DNA of 64,000 nt. It comes from Terramyces sp. JEL0728. Lineage: Eukaryota > Chytridiomycota > Chytridiomycetes > Rhizophydiales > Terramycetaceae. The translations under genes were made by a program, and so were the position numbers. Shown in pieces: positions 20,667-32,630 of the stretch. The DNA is taken from positions 1 to 64,000 of the forward strand of contig JADIIU010000018.1 of the NCBI GenBank assembly GCA_027603945.1. The letters run 5' to 3'. Position 1 is the stretch's first letter. Each line of letters starts with the position of its first letter. The notes under the pieces are model-generated. The model did no database searches and had not been told where the DNA came from. It saw only the letters and a list, made by a program, of their open reading frames with translations.

Positions 20667-23600
20667 ATGCAAAATTTACAGGAAATCATAAAGAGGGGTG
20701 ACTTTTATGCAATAAAAGCGAAAACTCCGTTAAGCGGTAGTTGGGGTTAGTGATTTCTAATTCAAGGTAGTGGGCCTGGATTTACATTTGTAAACGACCC
20801 TGGAACACCAATTGCGCTGCATTCATGGACTGAAGTGCGAAACTATTTGGGATCAGGAGAACTAAAAAAACTCGAGTTTCAAGAAAGGATGAAATCAGAG
20901 TCGTTTCTATTGATTATTTTATATATTGGATACCATTCTTACAAGACTCCAGAGATTGAGTCGATGTTTGCTGATTACAACGTCAACGATTCATCAATCA
21001 AAGCGATATGGGAAAACGCAGTTAAATCAGTCAACCTTCAAATCAGGCCGAGCCTGAATTCGACAAAAGAATGGACATTGGGAATTGCATTTGAGCTGGA
21101 GAAAATCAGACATTGCAACTTGAAGGAAAAAGGGTTTTACAACTCTGCGTCTAGTCTCAAGAAACCTGAATTGGCTGCCTATTTGTCTTCCAGTTATTTT
21201 GCAATCTTGGAATTTCAAGATTTGTCACCTGAAATTGTAAGTCTTGCTAATCCAGATGCACTTGAACTTTTCTTTCTTTTCATTATATTCAAATGCGCTA
21301 CCGAATTCTTGGTTTACTGAGGCATTTATAAAAGTGCTTTCAAAATATTTGAAAACAACAAAGGATCAGGAAAGTCTGGGCAAGATTTTGGTTATTGTTA
21401 GATCGCATGCGCTTTTAGATGGGTCCTGTGCGCAATTGGAAATCATGCAAACACTCAGGGACATCATTGCAGGTAGTTTGACTCTGGAAACCAAAATTGA
21501 CTCTTCAATTGCTCTGATTGCATATTCATGTAATCGATACTAATATAGTGAAAATTGGCGAACTTGATGCACTTTCAAACATATTGCAGCATGTACCGCC
21601 ATCTAGGTAGATAATAATTGACGTAGTTTTGGAAATACACATTTTTCTAGAATAGTATCTCAAGTCTTGCTTAAATCTGATGGTCCAGAGATAGTAAAGT
21701 TTTCCCGAGCATTGCTGAATCCTACTGTAAAGCTGGACATTAGCGAATTGCTTCGGATATTACAAATATTTTATTATGTGACAGATACGAAGGCACAAAA
21801 CTTTGAACAAGCGATTCAATATATGCAACTTGGAAAATGTTTAACCCATATTGCTAGCGGAGCATGGATGGATGAGAACGACTCTCCACAATTTCTAAAA
21901 GACTTGCTGGATGGCACAAATCGAGATGGGGAAAGATGTGCCTTTGCACTAACTGGGATCATCCGCGCATTGCAGAATAGAAGGGATAAACACCAAAAAG
22001 CATCTCGCAGATTGTTGATTAAATCGGAAACTGAATTGTTACAAAAAATATCAATCCTGGACAATAAGGATTATACCGCGCTTTTATTTGGGGAGATTAT
22101 GGCTAAAAGCAACCTAGACTTTATTGATTTACGTGGTAAAATCAATACATTGGTAATGTGTTCTTAATGCTAGCAATTTGTTGATTCGTGTGTTGGAACC
22201 ATTACAGGCTCTGAAAACTTTTTGCTCTTGAATGATACTGTGTTCCGTAAACTAGAAAAACTCGGCAGTTCAAATATCAAAGAGATCTTTGACTTTTTTG
22301 ACGGCAAAACCAAGCCAGATTCTGTATTTTTCTCTACTCTGGGACGTGCTTCAAAAGCAATCTCCTCTGCTGTTGCTGACCTGCTAGAAGAAGGAAAATA
22401 CGAGCAATTGCACGTTATTTTTGAGAAATTCCACAGATACTGTAGCAATCTCTCTATTAAATGGCAAGAGTGTTCTTTTTCTTCTGCTGAAACGGATAAA
22501 GGTAGCTTATTTTTAATTTAGATAGCGAAATGTTGACCAAAAAGATTTGGAAATATTTCCAAGTAGTCTTGTTCAGTTATTTGGTTATTGTCGAACCGTT
22601 TGCGAATAATATCAAGAGGAGATTCCTTAAGCAGGGCAGAGTCGAGCCAAAAGTCATTTTGCCGACAATTAATTCCATATTGGTGAATATGCAAAACCTA
22701 AACTTCATTATTGCTCGGTTCGGATCTGGTGGACTGCCTCAATTTGAATCACAATACGCAGTACTCGTTTCAGCGATACTCAAAATATCCACGATCCCAG
22801 CTTTTAAATCGCAGAACAGACAAACCCTAGAATCGATGTTTGATAATATCTACTCTGTCGAAATTGGTACATACTGCTTGATTTCAGGTACAAATCCTAC
22901 ACTATTGTCAAGGCAAGCATTTTACTTGCAAACTTGTGGAAAGTTTATGGACTTTATTGAGGATGACTACATGCACAAAATACTTGAATTTGCAAAGCCG
23001 AGATTAATACCAGCAAGTACTCCAAAGAGTACGGCTACATTATCTGAAAACGAAATTGCATTGTTGGACTTGACTGAAGCAGCCCATTCGGTTATATTGG
23101 ACTTGTTTTCCACTAGCACCTTGCATCAAAAGATTGTATCCGATTTCACTATCCCATACATTGAACTGCTGCTAACTGTACTTTGCAATTAACTGTAGAA
23201 TCTCAAGTACTTGGATTATGATTTGGTCAAGGATTCATTCAAAAGAGTGGTAAGAGGACTGTGCGATTTCTCTGGAATATACGACCATCCAATCCAAAAG
23301 AAACGCTCCTTGCTCGTAATTGAAGATGATTCATTTAAATTCAATATCATTGAAGAGCCGGATTATGAATTTAAAGCGCACGTCGATGATTTAGCACATG
23401 AACTCTGGGCTAAAACGGCAACAGAACTTGCCTGGAAGTCAATTCTTTTACTTGCGGACTATATTAAAGAGCCTTTGAAAATCTCCCCCAAAGAAACTAC
23501 TAAAACAAGCTCCAAGCCAGTCGATAATTTGCTGAATTTCAACAGCGAAATGATTGCGAGTGTAAATCAAAACCAACTGTTGGGGATTCTATTTGAACAG

Positions 23601-23894
23601 ATATCAGCAATATCGCTAACGAAATTACCAGAGTTGTTGGAACTGATTAGAAAGTTGATGATATATGGGATAAAGATGGGAGGCGAACAAGAAGGGTTTG
23701 GAGTATCCCTGGATATTGCCAATTCTGTAGTTTGGAATAATCTGTTTGATGCTATTTCTGATCACTCTAGAGTGGATTATACGAGAAGGTATGATGTTGC
23801 AGTGTGGTACTCTGCCCTATATAAGGAAGCAATATCAATCAGACCAAAACTAAAGAAATCGAACCAAACTAATGAAATAAAAGCCAGATTGTAA
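20667..23894 (+). CDS. Large helical protein of unknown family
   Basis: Eight exons (20667-20745, 20767-21236, 21256-21529, 21549-21606, 21627-22152, 22174-22501, 22522-23177, 23199-23894) sum to 1028 residues with no frame conflict. Introns are 19-21 nt. The translation is leucine/lysine-rich and looks all-helical with repeated amphipathic blocks, like HEAT or nucleoporin-type solenoids. The N-terminal block (ESFLLIILYIGYHS) faintly recalls Nup188-like scaffolds, but I cannot support a name. No transmembrane segment or catalytic motif is visible. It ends in a basic tail. Confidence 0.6.
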
Positions 23895-24047
23895 TTTTTA
23901 TCAATTGTCGCAGTTCAAGTATCCCTCAATGGACTGCGACAATCCTTTCTCTCCATTGTAAAGTTACCAGACGCAGTTAATACTCCAACCTAATAAACTG
24001 TGATGACAAATTCAAGATCGAATTGCAAATATTTTTTTTTACCAAAG

Positions 24048-25411
24048 ATGAAAAGGGCACTGCAAGTTTTAAAGTCAAGGCCAGCAATTGGATTGAATAT
24101 CCAGAGACAACGATTCATAAATGTTCAGAATGCATTCTACTCTACAAAAGATAATTCAAATGATTTATTCCAACAAGCTTTAAATGAGCAGAAAAAAAGA
24201 GAAGAGGAGCAACAAAAACCTCCAGAAAAGGAAGAAGCAAAAGAAAGCGACTCTGGGGAAGATTTGGATGCAAAAACAAAGTCCGGAGCTGGATGGGCTA
24301 TTGGACTTGGTATACTGTCTTCATATTTATACTTGGGTTTCGCTCATGAATCGGAAGATGTAGAAGGGGAAAACTTTTTCCAAGCACATAATAGAAGAGC
24401 AATGGAGTCTATCAAGGAATCTTACGACTACTTTATGAATCCTCCGAAAAAAAAGCTATTACCACCATTACCTCCGCAGTTAGCCAGAGATTATACTATT
24501 TGTGTAGAATTAACTGATGCATTGACTCATTTGGCTTGGGATGTAAGAGTATATTAACGTTAGCGTGATTTAGGATGGAGAATTGCGATTCGTCCTGGCG
24601 CAAAGCAATTGCTATTCATGTTGACTCAATTCTTTGAAGTTGTAGTGTACACAAATACTCCGCATCACTTGGGCACACCAGTTGTAGACGCAATCGACAA
24701 TTTTGGGATGGTTCACTACCGATTATTCCGTGAACATCACAGATTACAGGGGGATGTACACTTGAAGGATTTGGAATTTTTGAACAGAGATTTGTCCAAA
24801 GTCATCGTCCTTGATATTGATCCAAAAGCGTTGGCAACTCACCCTGATAACGGGCTGCTTTTGAAAAGGTGGGAAGGGGAAAAGGGAGATGATGAACTAT
24901 TTAAATATGCAGATTCTCTTCATGGTAATTATTTATTGATTTAGAAATGCTCATGTTTATGGAAACCAACAAGATCAAGGATATTAGACCATTATTGAAA
25001 ACCATCAAGCAATACGATGAAAAGGATTTCCCCAAAGCTTGGAAGATGCACAAGGACCATTTGCGTAGTATAGCAAACAATATTTATGGTGGCTCCTCGA
25101 CTTCATCCTCATTTGAACAAATTGGTTCAGTTTTGAAATCATTGGTCGGCATGAATGGTGGTGCTTTATCGTCAAGTCAACAAAAAACAGATGAAATTGG
25201 AGCCTTCTCTGTAAACCAGATTGAGAGTTACTCTGCACACGTCAAAAAGATCTTGGGCAAGGAGTACGAAAAGCAGTTGAAGAATCTAGAAAAACACCGT
25301 AAAGAACAAGAAGAAATGATTCAAAAGCAACTCGATGAAATGAAAAAGAGCGATTATAAATTAATTGATCATATTATGGGAAATGTTCCTCAGCCTGGAC
25401 AAAATCAATAA
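24048..25411 (+). CDS. TIM50: Tim50, presequence receptor of the TIM23 complex
   Basis: Exons 24048-24542, 24564-24924 and 24945-25411 give 440 residues. Order: basic mitochondrial presequence to about residue 30, charged linker, one membrane helix (GWAIGLGILSSYLYLGF), then an FCP1-like domain starting YTICVELTDALTHLAWD and GWRIAIRPGAKQLL. Tim50 keeps this phosphatase fold without the DxDx(T/V) catalytic motif, as here, and captures presequences in the intermembrane space. Introns are 21 and 20 nt, both inside the FCP1-like domain. A C-terminal coiled coil (QLKNLEKHRKEQEEM) follows. The stop lies in AATAAA. Confidence 0.9.
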
Positions 25412-25420
25412 AGTGCAATT

Positions 25421-26306
25421 TTACTGTGATTTGTTGTTCAGCCAGCTGAAATAAGAAAAAATGAATTTCTCTTGCTTGGCGGTTTCAATAGCTTTTGGAC
25501 TTCTCCTCTCCCTGATCAATGCCACGCTGTCCTCTGGAGATGTGCAATATCCTTTTCGGATCAAGTAGCAACAGGCTATCACTGCCGCCCTCCCAATTCC
25601 TACGTTCAGTTCAATATACCTCCTCTGCAGTGGCAAAGGACATTGCTGTTGGCCGGACTATTTCTGTCCAGATCTACCAGCAGATTATCTATATCTTTGA
25701 CTGAATCTGGAGCACAGCCCTCTACAATTGGATATCGAACGACATGAATGTTGTTTCTCTTTGCAGCTTTACTAGTTTAACGATAATTACTAGTATTTCT
25801 CCCATGGTGCTCCAAGATAATCAAGCTCGTCGTTACCAAGACAGCTATATGAGTGTTAAATACCATATAATAGTTTTAATGTTGAGTCGTGCGATCCTTT
25901 GAAAGTCTAAATCCAGATCCCTGGCAATCATTGCTTTACCTCTTGTTGGTCCAGTCGCTAGGCGTACTTTTTTGCCTGGACATGAAGATAAGGCAAAATT
26001 ACCATGGCTTAATTTGATAGCTGGGAGCTTAGTTGCAGATGGAAGGCCGAGCGCTTCTTCAATTTCGAATTCTTCTCGTAATTGAGTTTCATGCGCAGCA
26101 TTTCTATGTATTATTTGTGGAATGAGCGTCTCCTCTGAGTCATCTACTCGTTTCTGATCGTTTTCATTTAATATCCAAGATATATTCAGCGGGTGCGATG
26201 TGGATGTTCTTGGAAACTTGATTCCAATATCACGGTCGGTTGGATATGCTATAGGGCCAGAATGGCGTTTTAAGCTTGGAATTGAGCCTGGTTTGATATC
26301 GGTCAT
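25421..26306 (-). CDS. CDKN3-like dual-specificity phosphatase
   Basis: Exons 26306-25864, 25844-25791, 25771-25620 and 25599-25421 give 275 residues. The signature CHCRGGIGRAAVIACCYL (HCx5R) is completed across the last 20-nt intron. The preceding general-acid region reads VVRYPIVEGCAPDS. Upstream LALSSCPGKK-type sequence and the tail RRSPKAIETAKQEKF match the CDKN3/KAP family that dephosphorylates CDKs at the T-loop Thr. Ala follows the catalytic Arg, as in some bacterial and plant relatives, instead of Ser/Thr. About 100 N-terminal residues are disordered. The start is 47 bases from the divergent carboxypeptidase gene. Confidence 0.82.
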
Positions 26307-26353
26307 CCGCGCCAGGAATTCCTTTCGTCACTCAAATATAACCGCACGTTCCA

Positions 26354-28220
26354 ATGAAATATTCCTTTGCTAATTTTGCTATAAATTCAGATTTTGATTC
26401 GGGAAATCTAGATAAGATTGAAATCGGACCCGAAGTTTCTGAAAATACCACACCTCAAATATCACCGAAATTATCCTTAAAGAGAGACCAACACATCAAG
26501 TCATCAGATACTCTGGTAGCTGGATTATCTAGGCAGCCATCTAATCTCAGCCGACAGAGTTCGCAATTGTCGAAAGATGAAACTTTGAAATTGGTTGTTG
26601 ACGCCGATTATTACTTTCGAATGTGGACAAAAGCAGACGGATTGAAGGGTGCAGAAACAAAAAATCGAACATGGTTTCATTTCTCTATTGAATTCAATCC
26701 GACTACCGAAAATTATGAAACCGACAAACCAACCACTGTCCTATTCCACTTTAAGAATCTAAACAAAGTCCAGAGATTGTTCACAATGGGATTAAAGCCG
26801 GTATATAGAAATGCAAAAGAAAAACACTGGAGACGAATTCCTTCAACTCCAATTACGCGAATGATCGATGGGTCATTGGAGATGCAATTTCAATTTGTAT
26901 TTGCTGGACAAAAATGCTCCTACAGCAGAGAGCAGCTGAGCATTTCTGGAAGTAAAAGCATTCCGGCAAATCCAGGGACGTATTATTTCGCCTACTGTTT
27001 GCCGTATTCATACACTGGACTCCAAAACTATTTAACCGCATTGCAAAATCGATTTCGGGGCAAGGAAACCGGCAGTAAAAGTTTGATACCGATTCTAAAA
27101 TCCCTCCATGTTAGTGGACAAGAACTGTATTTTCATCGGGATGTGCTTATCAAATCTTTGGATGGGCATAATCTTGATGTTCTGACTATATCATCCAAGG
27201 ATGGAATACTCGCGGATCACGAATCCGCAATTGATGGTCTGTTTCCAGTTGAAAAGTCTAGAAGCAGATTGTTCAGAAACGAAAAGCGGTATTTTGTAAT
27301 ATCAGCACGGGTCCACCCCGCAGAAACAAATTCGTCGTTCATGCTAGAAGGCTTTTTGGATTTCATTACATCAAACGATCCTCAAGCAGCACTGTTACGA
27401 TCAAGATTTGTATTTAAAGTCATCCCCATGTTGAATCCTGATGGGGTTGCATCAGGAAACTATCGGGGCGATAAATATGGCGTGAATCTGAACAGAGTAT
27501 ACGCATATCCATCAATAGATGCACATCCCACAATCTGGGCCACACGAACGTACGTTGAATACCTGACACAAATCGGAAAGGTTCACTACTATATTGATTT
27601 ACATGGACATGCCAACAAAGCCGGAAGCTTCTTGTTTGGCAATTGGTTGCCACACTTGAAACAGCAATATGAGCAACTGCTATTTGCAAAGTACTGCATG
27701 ATCAACAATCCGCTATTTGATTGCAGCGAGTGTGATTTTGCCCCAAAAGCAATGCTTCCAACCACTGAGCAACCACCGAAAGAGCAACTCAAAGGTATAT
27801 AATATTAATGTAGACAATCCTGAAATGACAAAGGATGGGACGGGAAGAGTTGCCATCTACCGGATAACAGGTGCCGTCCATTGTTATACATTTGAAGCAA
27901 ATTATCACGGCACTAAATTGGAAAGACGACCACCTTACTCTTCCAAATGTAAATTCTATGACAAAAATACAAAAGCGCCTTTGGATAAAAGGTTCACTTT
28001 GTCCGACATGAAATCAATGGGTAGATCTTTGGCAATTGCGGTTTTTGACATGGAATTTCCGTCCCATCAATTAACATCAATGAGGATTACAGACCAATCC
28101 GGAAAAGTGAAGCTACACGACTGGGTTATAGAAAAACTAAAGCGGATGTACAGCAAATCACATATACCTCTCACCGAAGAAGCTTTGGCAACACTGGAAT
28201 ACGAAAAGTCTCGATTATGA
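26354..28220 (+). CDS. Cytosolic carboxypeptidase (M14 tubulin deglutamylase type)
   Basis: Exons 26354-27794 and 27814-28220 give 615 residues. An N-terminal beta domain (WFHFSIEF through PYSYTGLQNYL) precedes the M14 catalytic unit: HPAETNSSF with zinc His and Glu, NPDGVASGNYRG, GVNLNRVY, DLHGHANK with the third zinc ligand, and the catalytic Glu in YTFEANYHG. The order and sequence suit CCP/AGBL enzymes, closest by eye to AGBL5, which trim polyglutamate or branch-point glutamates from tubulin. The single intron is 19 nt. Most non-flagellated fungi lack this family, so its presence suggests retained centriole/flagellum biology. Confidence 0.87.
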
Positions 28221-28270
28221 ATAAATTGCAGTTTGTGGTAATATCTGTTTAAGTGAATACAAAGAATATA

Positions 28271-28621
28271 TTAATCATGAATAAATTTGGCCATATGGGG
28301 TCTGTCGTCTGGATACAGCTGTCCATAATCTGAATACAAATCGTCATCGTATAAATCCATTTCTGTATTTGGGACAAGCTGGCTACTTTGATCCATCCAA
28401 AGCTGGCACTGCACCAGATTATTTATGGTATAATTTGAAGGGGATACACATGCGTTGTTGATACATGTTTGCAGGAAGCTTTGATTGTCTTTACCACTAG
28501 AAGCCTGTCTGAAATTATTGCAGATATCCGCATAATCCTGAGCCGTGAGCTGAATATTCAGACTGCTAACCGATCGCCCCAAATTTGCAGCTGTAATTTG
28601 TATGAAAAGCGCAGTTCTCAT
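28271..28621 (-). CDS. Small cysteine-containing hypothetical protein
   Basis: Intronless 116-residue ORF from ATG 28621. The first 15 residues are hydrophobic but short for a signal peptide. Four cysteines (CNNF, CINNAC, CQLW) and an acidic Asp/Tyr-rich tail suggest a secreted protein. No family is recognised. It ends 51 bases from the carboxypeptidase stop. An upstream exon carrying a fuller signal peptide is possible. Confidence 0.4.
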   Translation of the reverse strand: MRTALFIQITAANLGRSVSSLNIQLTAQDYADICNNFRQASSGKDNQSFLQTCINNACVSPSNYTINNLVQCQLWMDQSSQLVPNTEMDLYDDDLYSDYGQLYPDDRPHMAKFIHD

Positions 28622-29016
28622 TTAATTATCAAACTTTTTTAGACTGCAGTAGTTGGTTCAGCCTTGAAATGTGGGCAACAAGTGCAGAAAGGAATACCAA
28701 GGCAATCCCATTTAAAGAAATACCAAGGCAATCCCATTTAAAGAAATACCAAGGCAATCCCATTTAAAGAAATACCAAGGCAATCCCATTTAAAGAAATA
28801 CTGCAGATTCAATTGAGCTCACCAAGAAAGTAGCATCCAATTTGAGAAATTTGAATGGATAAATCGGATATTGCAATATGATTCGCTTGCGGTGATTTCA
28901 GCTGTTTTCATTGTGCAAACTTTATGTATTGAGTTATCAAGATATCACATCACTTTGGTTGGAAATTTGCAATTTTCCTCCCGAATTGCATTGATAGTGA
29001 CCACAGTTTTTAGAAA
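28622..29016. other. Upstream region of the acetyltransferase gene
   Basis: 395 bases with the 26-bp tandem array in the first half. I see no gene in the remainder. It must contain the promoters of both flanking divergent genes. Confidence 0.4.
28691..28801. repeat. 26-bp tandem repeat, four copies
   Basis: Four head-to-tail copies of a 26-base unit (gaaataccaaggcaatccca plus tttaaa) at 28691-28716, 28717-28742, 28743-28768 and 28769-28794, then a 7-base remnant. Only the second base of copy 1 differs. It lies between the small ORF and the acetyltransferase gene. Confidence 0.9.
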
Positions 29017-30357
29017 ATGTTCAGACTACAACGAACCATAGCAAGGCAGTTCCATAAGAATACTCCTAAAAAGCTGGAAAGGAACCCAATCGTACGCACT
29101 CCGTTGAATGCCAAGATCGATGCAAGAACAAAAGCAGTTGAAGGAGGTCCAGAACCAAGCTACGAAAATATTGTATCCGGATACTCTGTCTCTACACACA
29201 AAGAACCTCTGCAGATGATACACGGCGGAGTATTGCCAGAATTCAACATTGCATATGAATCTTGGGGCGAATTGAACAAAGACAAGTCTAATGCGATTTT
29301 GTTGCATACAGGTCTTTCCGGAAGCTCGCATGCAAAATCACACTCTAAAAACGGAAATCCAGGTTGGTGGGAAAAGTTTATTGGGCCTGGATTAGCGCTC
29401 GACACCGACAAATTCCATATTATTTGTACAAATGTCATTGGCGGATGTTATGGCAGCACTGGGCCATCTAGCGTGGATCCATTGGCTCAGAATGGAGAGC
29501 GATTTGCTACAAGATTTCCAATTATTACCTTATTTGATATGGTGCGTGCACAATTCAAGATGTTGGATGCGATGGGAATTAACAAGTTGCACGCAAGTGT
29601 TGGTAGTTCCATGGGTGGAATGCAATCGATTGCTGCAGCTGCATTATTCCCAGACAGAGTGAGTAGACTGATTAGTATCTCTGCGGCTGCTAGATCCCAC
29701 CCAGTATCTATTGCCATGAGATTTGCACAGCGTCAGGGTAAATAGTAATTTATTATAGTTTTAATGGCTGATCCGAACTGGGCGAATGGCTACTATTATC
29801 AATCTGCGCAACCGCATGTTGGGATGAAGCTTGCCAGAACCATCGCCACTATTACTTATCGAAGCGGTCCTGAATGGGAAGAAAGATTTGGAAGAGTTAG
29901 AGCAAACCCAGAAGAAGAACCATCATTTGTACCAGACTTTTTGATTGAAACTTACCTAAACCATCAAGGAGAAAAGTTTTGTTCAACCTACGATGCCAAC
30001 TCGCTGATTTACATTTCAAAGGCAATGGACATGTTTGATATGAGCTATCCGATCCCAACAAGCGACGGTGTCCTTGGTTCTCAGGAAGAAGCTCCTAATT
30101 GCAGCAAAGCTTCCACCATGGAAAGACTGCAAAAAGGAATGTCCGCAATCACCATGCCAACACTAATATTAGGGGTGCAATCAGATATTCTGTTCCCTGT
30201 CTGGCAACAAAAGGAAATTGCAGACTGTCTAAAGAAGAATGGCAATGAAAAAGTAACGTACTATGAACTTGATGCTAAATACGGCCACGATACTTTCTTG
30301 ATTGATACCGTCAACGTTGGCAGTGCTGTAAAAGGTCACCTTGAAATGGATTACTAA
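29017..30357 (+). CDS. Serine O-acetyltransferase, fungal CysA/Cys2 type (MetX family)
   Basis: Exons 29017-29737 and 29759-30357 give 439 residues. It is an alpha/beta hydrolase of the homoserine acetyltransferase family: [23 protein letters not shown], nucleophile Ser in VGSSMGGMQ, and the catalytic His in [20 protein letters not shown] in place of the ALTG of Met2, and a basic presequence-like N-terminus ([20 protein letters not shown]), point to the fungal mitochondrial serine O-acetyltransferases (Aspergillus cysA, fission yeast cys2) that feed cysteine synthesis. A homoserine enzyme cannot be excluded by eye. The 21-nt intron creates [12 protein letters not shown]. Confidence 0.82.
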
Positions 30358-30605
30358 TATGATTAAGATCCACGCTTTGATTTGAATAAAAACCAATTTC
30401 GCCGACAACTCAATTTTTAACTGTACATTCAGTATTATCTCAACAAGGACCGGTCCGAGTCGCAGCATAGCTCGAATTTCAAAGAAAGCACCTATTTAGG
30501 CTTGTTTGGTCAAGCAAAAATGACATGGCGAAGTTGAGGGCCTGATAAACATAACCGAGTGTTTCACATTCCAATAATAAATATCGAAAAAAGCCAGGAC
30601 ACACC

Positions 30606-31031
30606 ATGAAAAAAGTTTGTGTATTCGTAGACGATACTCGCACATCATTCGACACTCTGAAATGGGTTGTCGGCAAATTCGACTTTGAAACAGAGGTAGT
30701 ACTCTTGCACGCCAGACCCTTGGATTCGCAATTCCCAAAGGAAGCAGAAGCAATATTCCAGAAATCTATAAAGCTGTTGCGGGAGTTGGTTAAAATGGTT
30801 TCGTTCAGGGTCATAGATTTAATTTCCGTGCAGGGTGGGATTCCCATGCTGCTAGATAAAGCTAAAGAACTCTGTGCGGATGTAGTGATAGTTGGACAGC
30901 ACAAGAAAAACATTTTTCGTCCAAGGCACCATACTTGCGATCTGATTGCCCAGACCTTAGATATTCCAGTGATAATTGTTCAAAGCCAAAAAGTCATTAA
31001 AGATGTAAATATGAAAATAAACGCAAAATGA
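30606..31031 (+). CDS. Universal stress protein (UspA) domain protein
   Basis: Intronless, 141 residues, one Usp domain. VCVFVDDTRTSFDTLKWVV matches strand 1 and helix 1 of the fold, ISVQGGIPMLLDKAKELCADVVIVGQH matches the nucleotide-binding half, and IPVIIVQ the last strand. The usual GxxGxxxxxxxxxGS ATP loop is degenerate (GQHKKNIFRPRHHTCD), so ATP binding is doubtful. The role is unknown. It converges tightly on the thioesterase gene with 5 bases between stop codons. Confidence 0.72.
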   Translation: MKKVCVFVDDTRTSFDTLKWVVGKFDFETEVVLLHARPLDSQFPKEAEAIFQKSIKLLRELVKMVSFRVIDLISVQGGIPMLLDKAKELCADVVIVGQHKKNIFRPRHHTCDLIAQTLDIPVIIVQSQKVIKDVNMKINAK

Positions 31032-31036
31032 TATTT

Positions 31037-32380
31037 TTAATCTTCGAGCCCTTTAAATTTCTTTTGTCGACGTCTGCCTTCAATATAAAGGACTGATTCC
31101 GCGTACGACTGCGGTAAAATGTGTGGGAATCTTTCAATGTCCTTGCAAGTAAAAGTAAAGTAAAAGTCGTTTGAAGTTTTCCTTTCCCCGGTAACGACAT
31201 CCAAAATATCTACAATGACAGATATTTGAAACGTGTTTTTTGACGAATAGACAAACTTTGATGATAATGCAATGATGGAGCCGATAGGGACTGGAAGTCT
31301 GAATGTAAGATCATCCAAAGCTAAAAATTCAATGTTGTAACTCTTGCACGCCATGACTGCAGTGGTATATGCAAGTTCGTAAGCAACCCTCATCAAGAAA
31401 CCACCTGCATTAAACTTCAAGTACCAAAAATCTTGTGGTATAGATTTCTATCTTGGATTTGCGTTAGGATAAGTGATTTTTGCAAAGTATCGCTCATAAA
31501 TACGATATTTTCTGGTTTTGGTTCCTGGCCCAAGCTGTGTTTGCGCGATTGGAGGTACAAATCATGCACAAGGTACATTTCTTCCACGTTTGGTGGTTTC
31601 TTGGTTAGCGAAATGGCAATAGCGGCTTGTTTTCTCGCCTTATGTTCAGATCCTGCTACATACAGTGCATGATCTTCTTCGGTTTCAAATTTCAGTGGAA
31701 TTACAGGGAACGACTTTATGGTTTCCTTATTGATTGCAACCTAGAATGAGGATCAGGTACCATGATAAACTTTGCGGTCAAGATTGGGACTCCTTTTCTG
31801 TCTACTAGTGATGCTTCGTATCCAACACCTTCTTTTCCAGGCTCTGGTGCAGCTTCCGGCAATGCTTCCACCACAATCGATATTTCCATTGATGACGACC
31901 CTACAAATGTAACAAAGCCAGATAATTTAATATCCTTGTCTATTGGAAACTTTCTTAGCATATCAATGCGATCTAACGACGCTGTTACAACCTGAACAAT
32001 ATCCTTGTTTGTCTCATTTAATGCGTGGGTAAATCCGATCATTCCAGCCAGCGCATCAATGTCTTCCAAGATTTTACCAACCCTTGCAAGTAAAATCGGT
32101 ATTACCTAATGGTTGTTCCGGAAATATCTTTGTACTCTTCCAATGCATCCGGATCAGTGCTGAAACGCAAAAAATCTTCGACATAGGAATCCCTCATCCT
32201 CTTTGGTTCATCTTTGCTTACTGCAGTGATGTAATTGGCCCGTAGTTTCGTTAAAAACGTTGCTACTTTGTTTTCGTGGGCGAAATTCGAAGCCTTCTTG
32301 GGGAACAAAGAAGATAATACAACTTTGCTCGTGCTCGAATATCGAGTTTGTTTCAACAAACCCAGCGCGAACCTGTGCAT
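31037..32380 (-). CDS. Mitochondrial double-hotdog acyl-CoA thioesterase, Acot9-like
   Basis: Exons 32380-32106, 32082-31761, 31740-31425 and 31404-31037 give 426 residues. A basic presequence (MHRFALGLLKQTRYSST) is followed by the first hotdog with RVGKILEDIDALAG, formed across a 23-nt intron, and the second with GGFLMRVAYELAYTTAV, formed across a 20-nt intron. The linker TEEDHALY is typical of Acot9. The family hydrolyses fatty acyl-CoAs in the matrix. The catalytic motifs look intact. Confidence 0.85.
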
Positions 32381-32630
32381 CCTTTTTGGGTTTTTTTGGA
32401 AAAGTGGCGAAACAACTTGATTGGTGGGGGAATGGCAAAAAAGAGCGGGAAAATAAATAAATATCCAACTGGAAATCGGATATGGGAATGCTTCAAGATT
32501 TATTAGTTTATGAGCAAGATGGCCGTTTGAGACAATTTGCCACCTTGTGAAACCAGAATACTGAAAGCCTCATTTGCAGCGGCGCTCTGTGGCGCAACAC
32601 ATAAAAAGCGCAAGGACCATTCTCTGCTAG

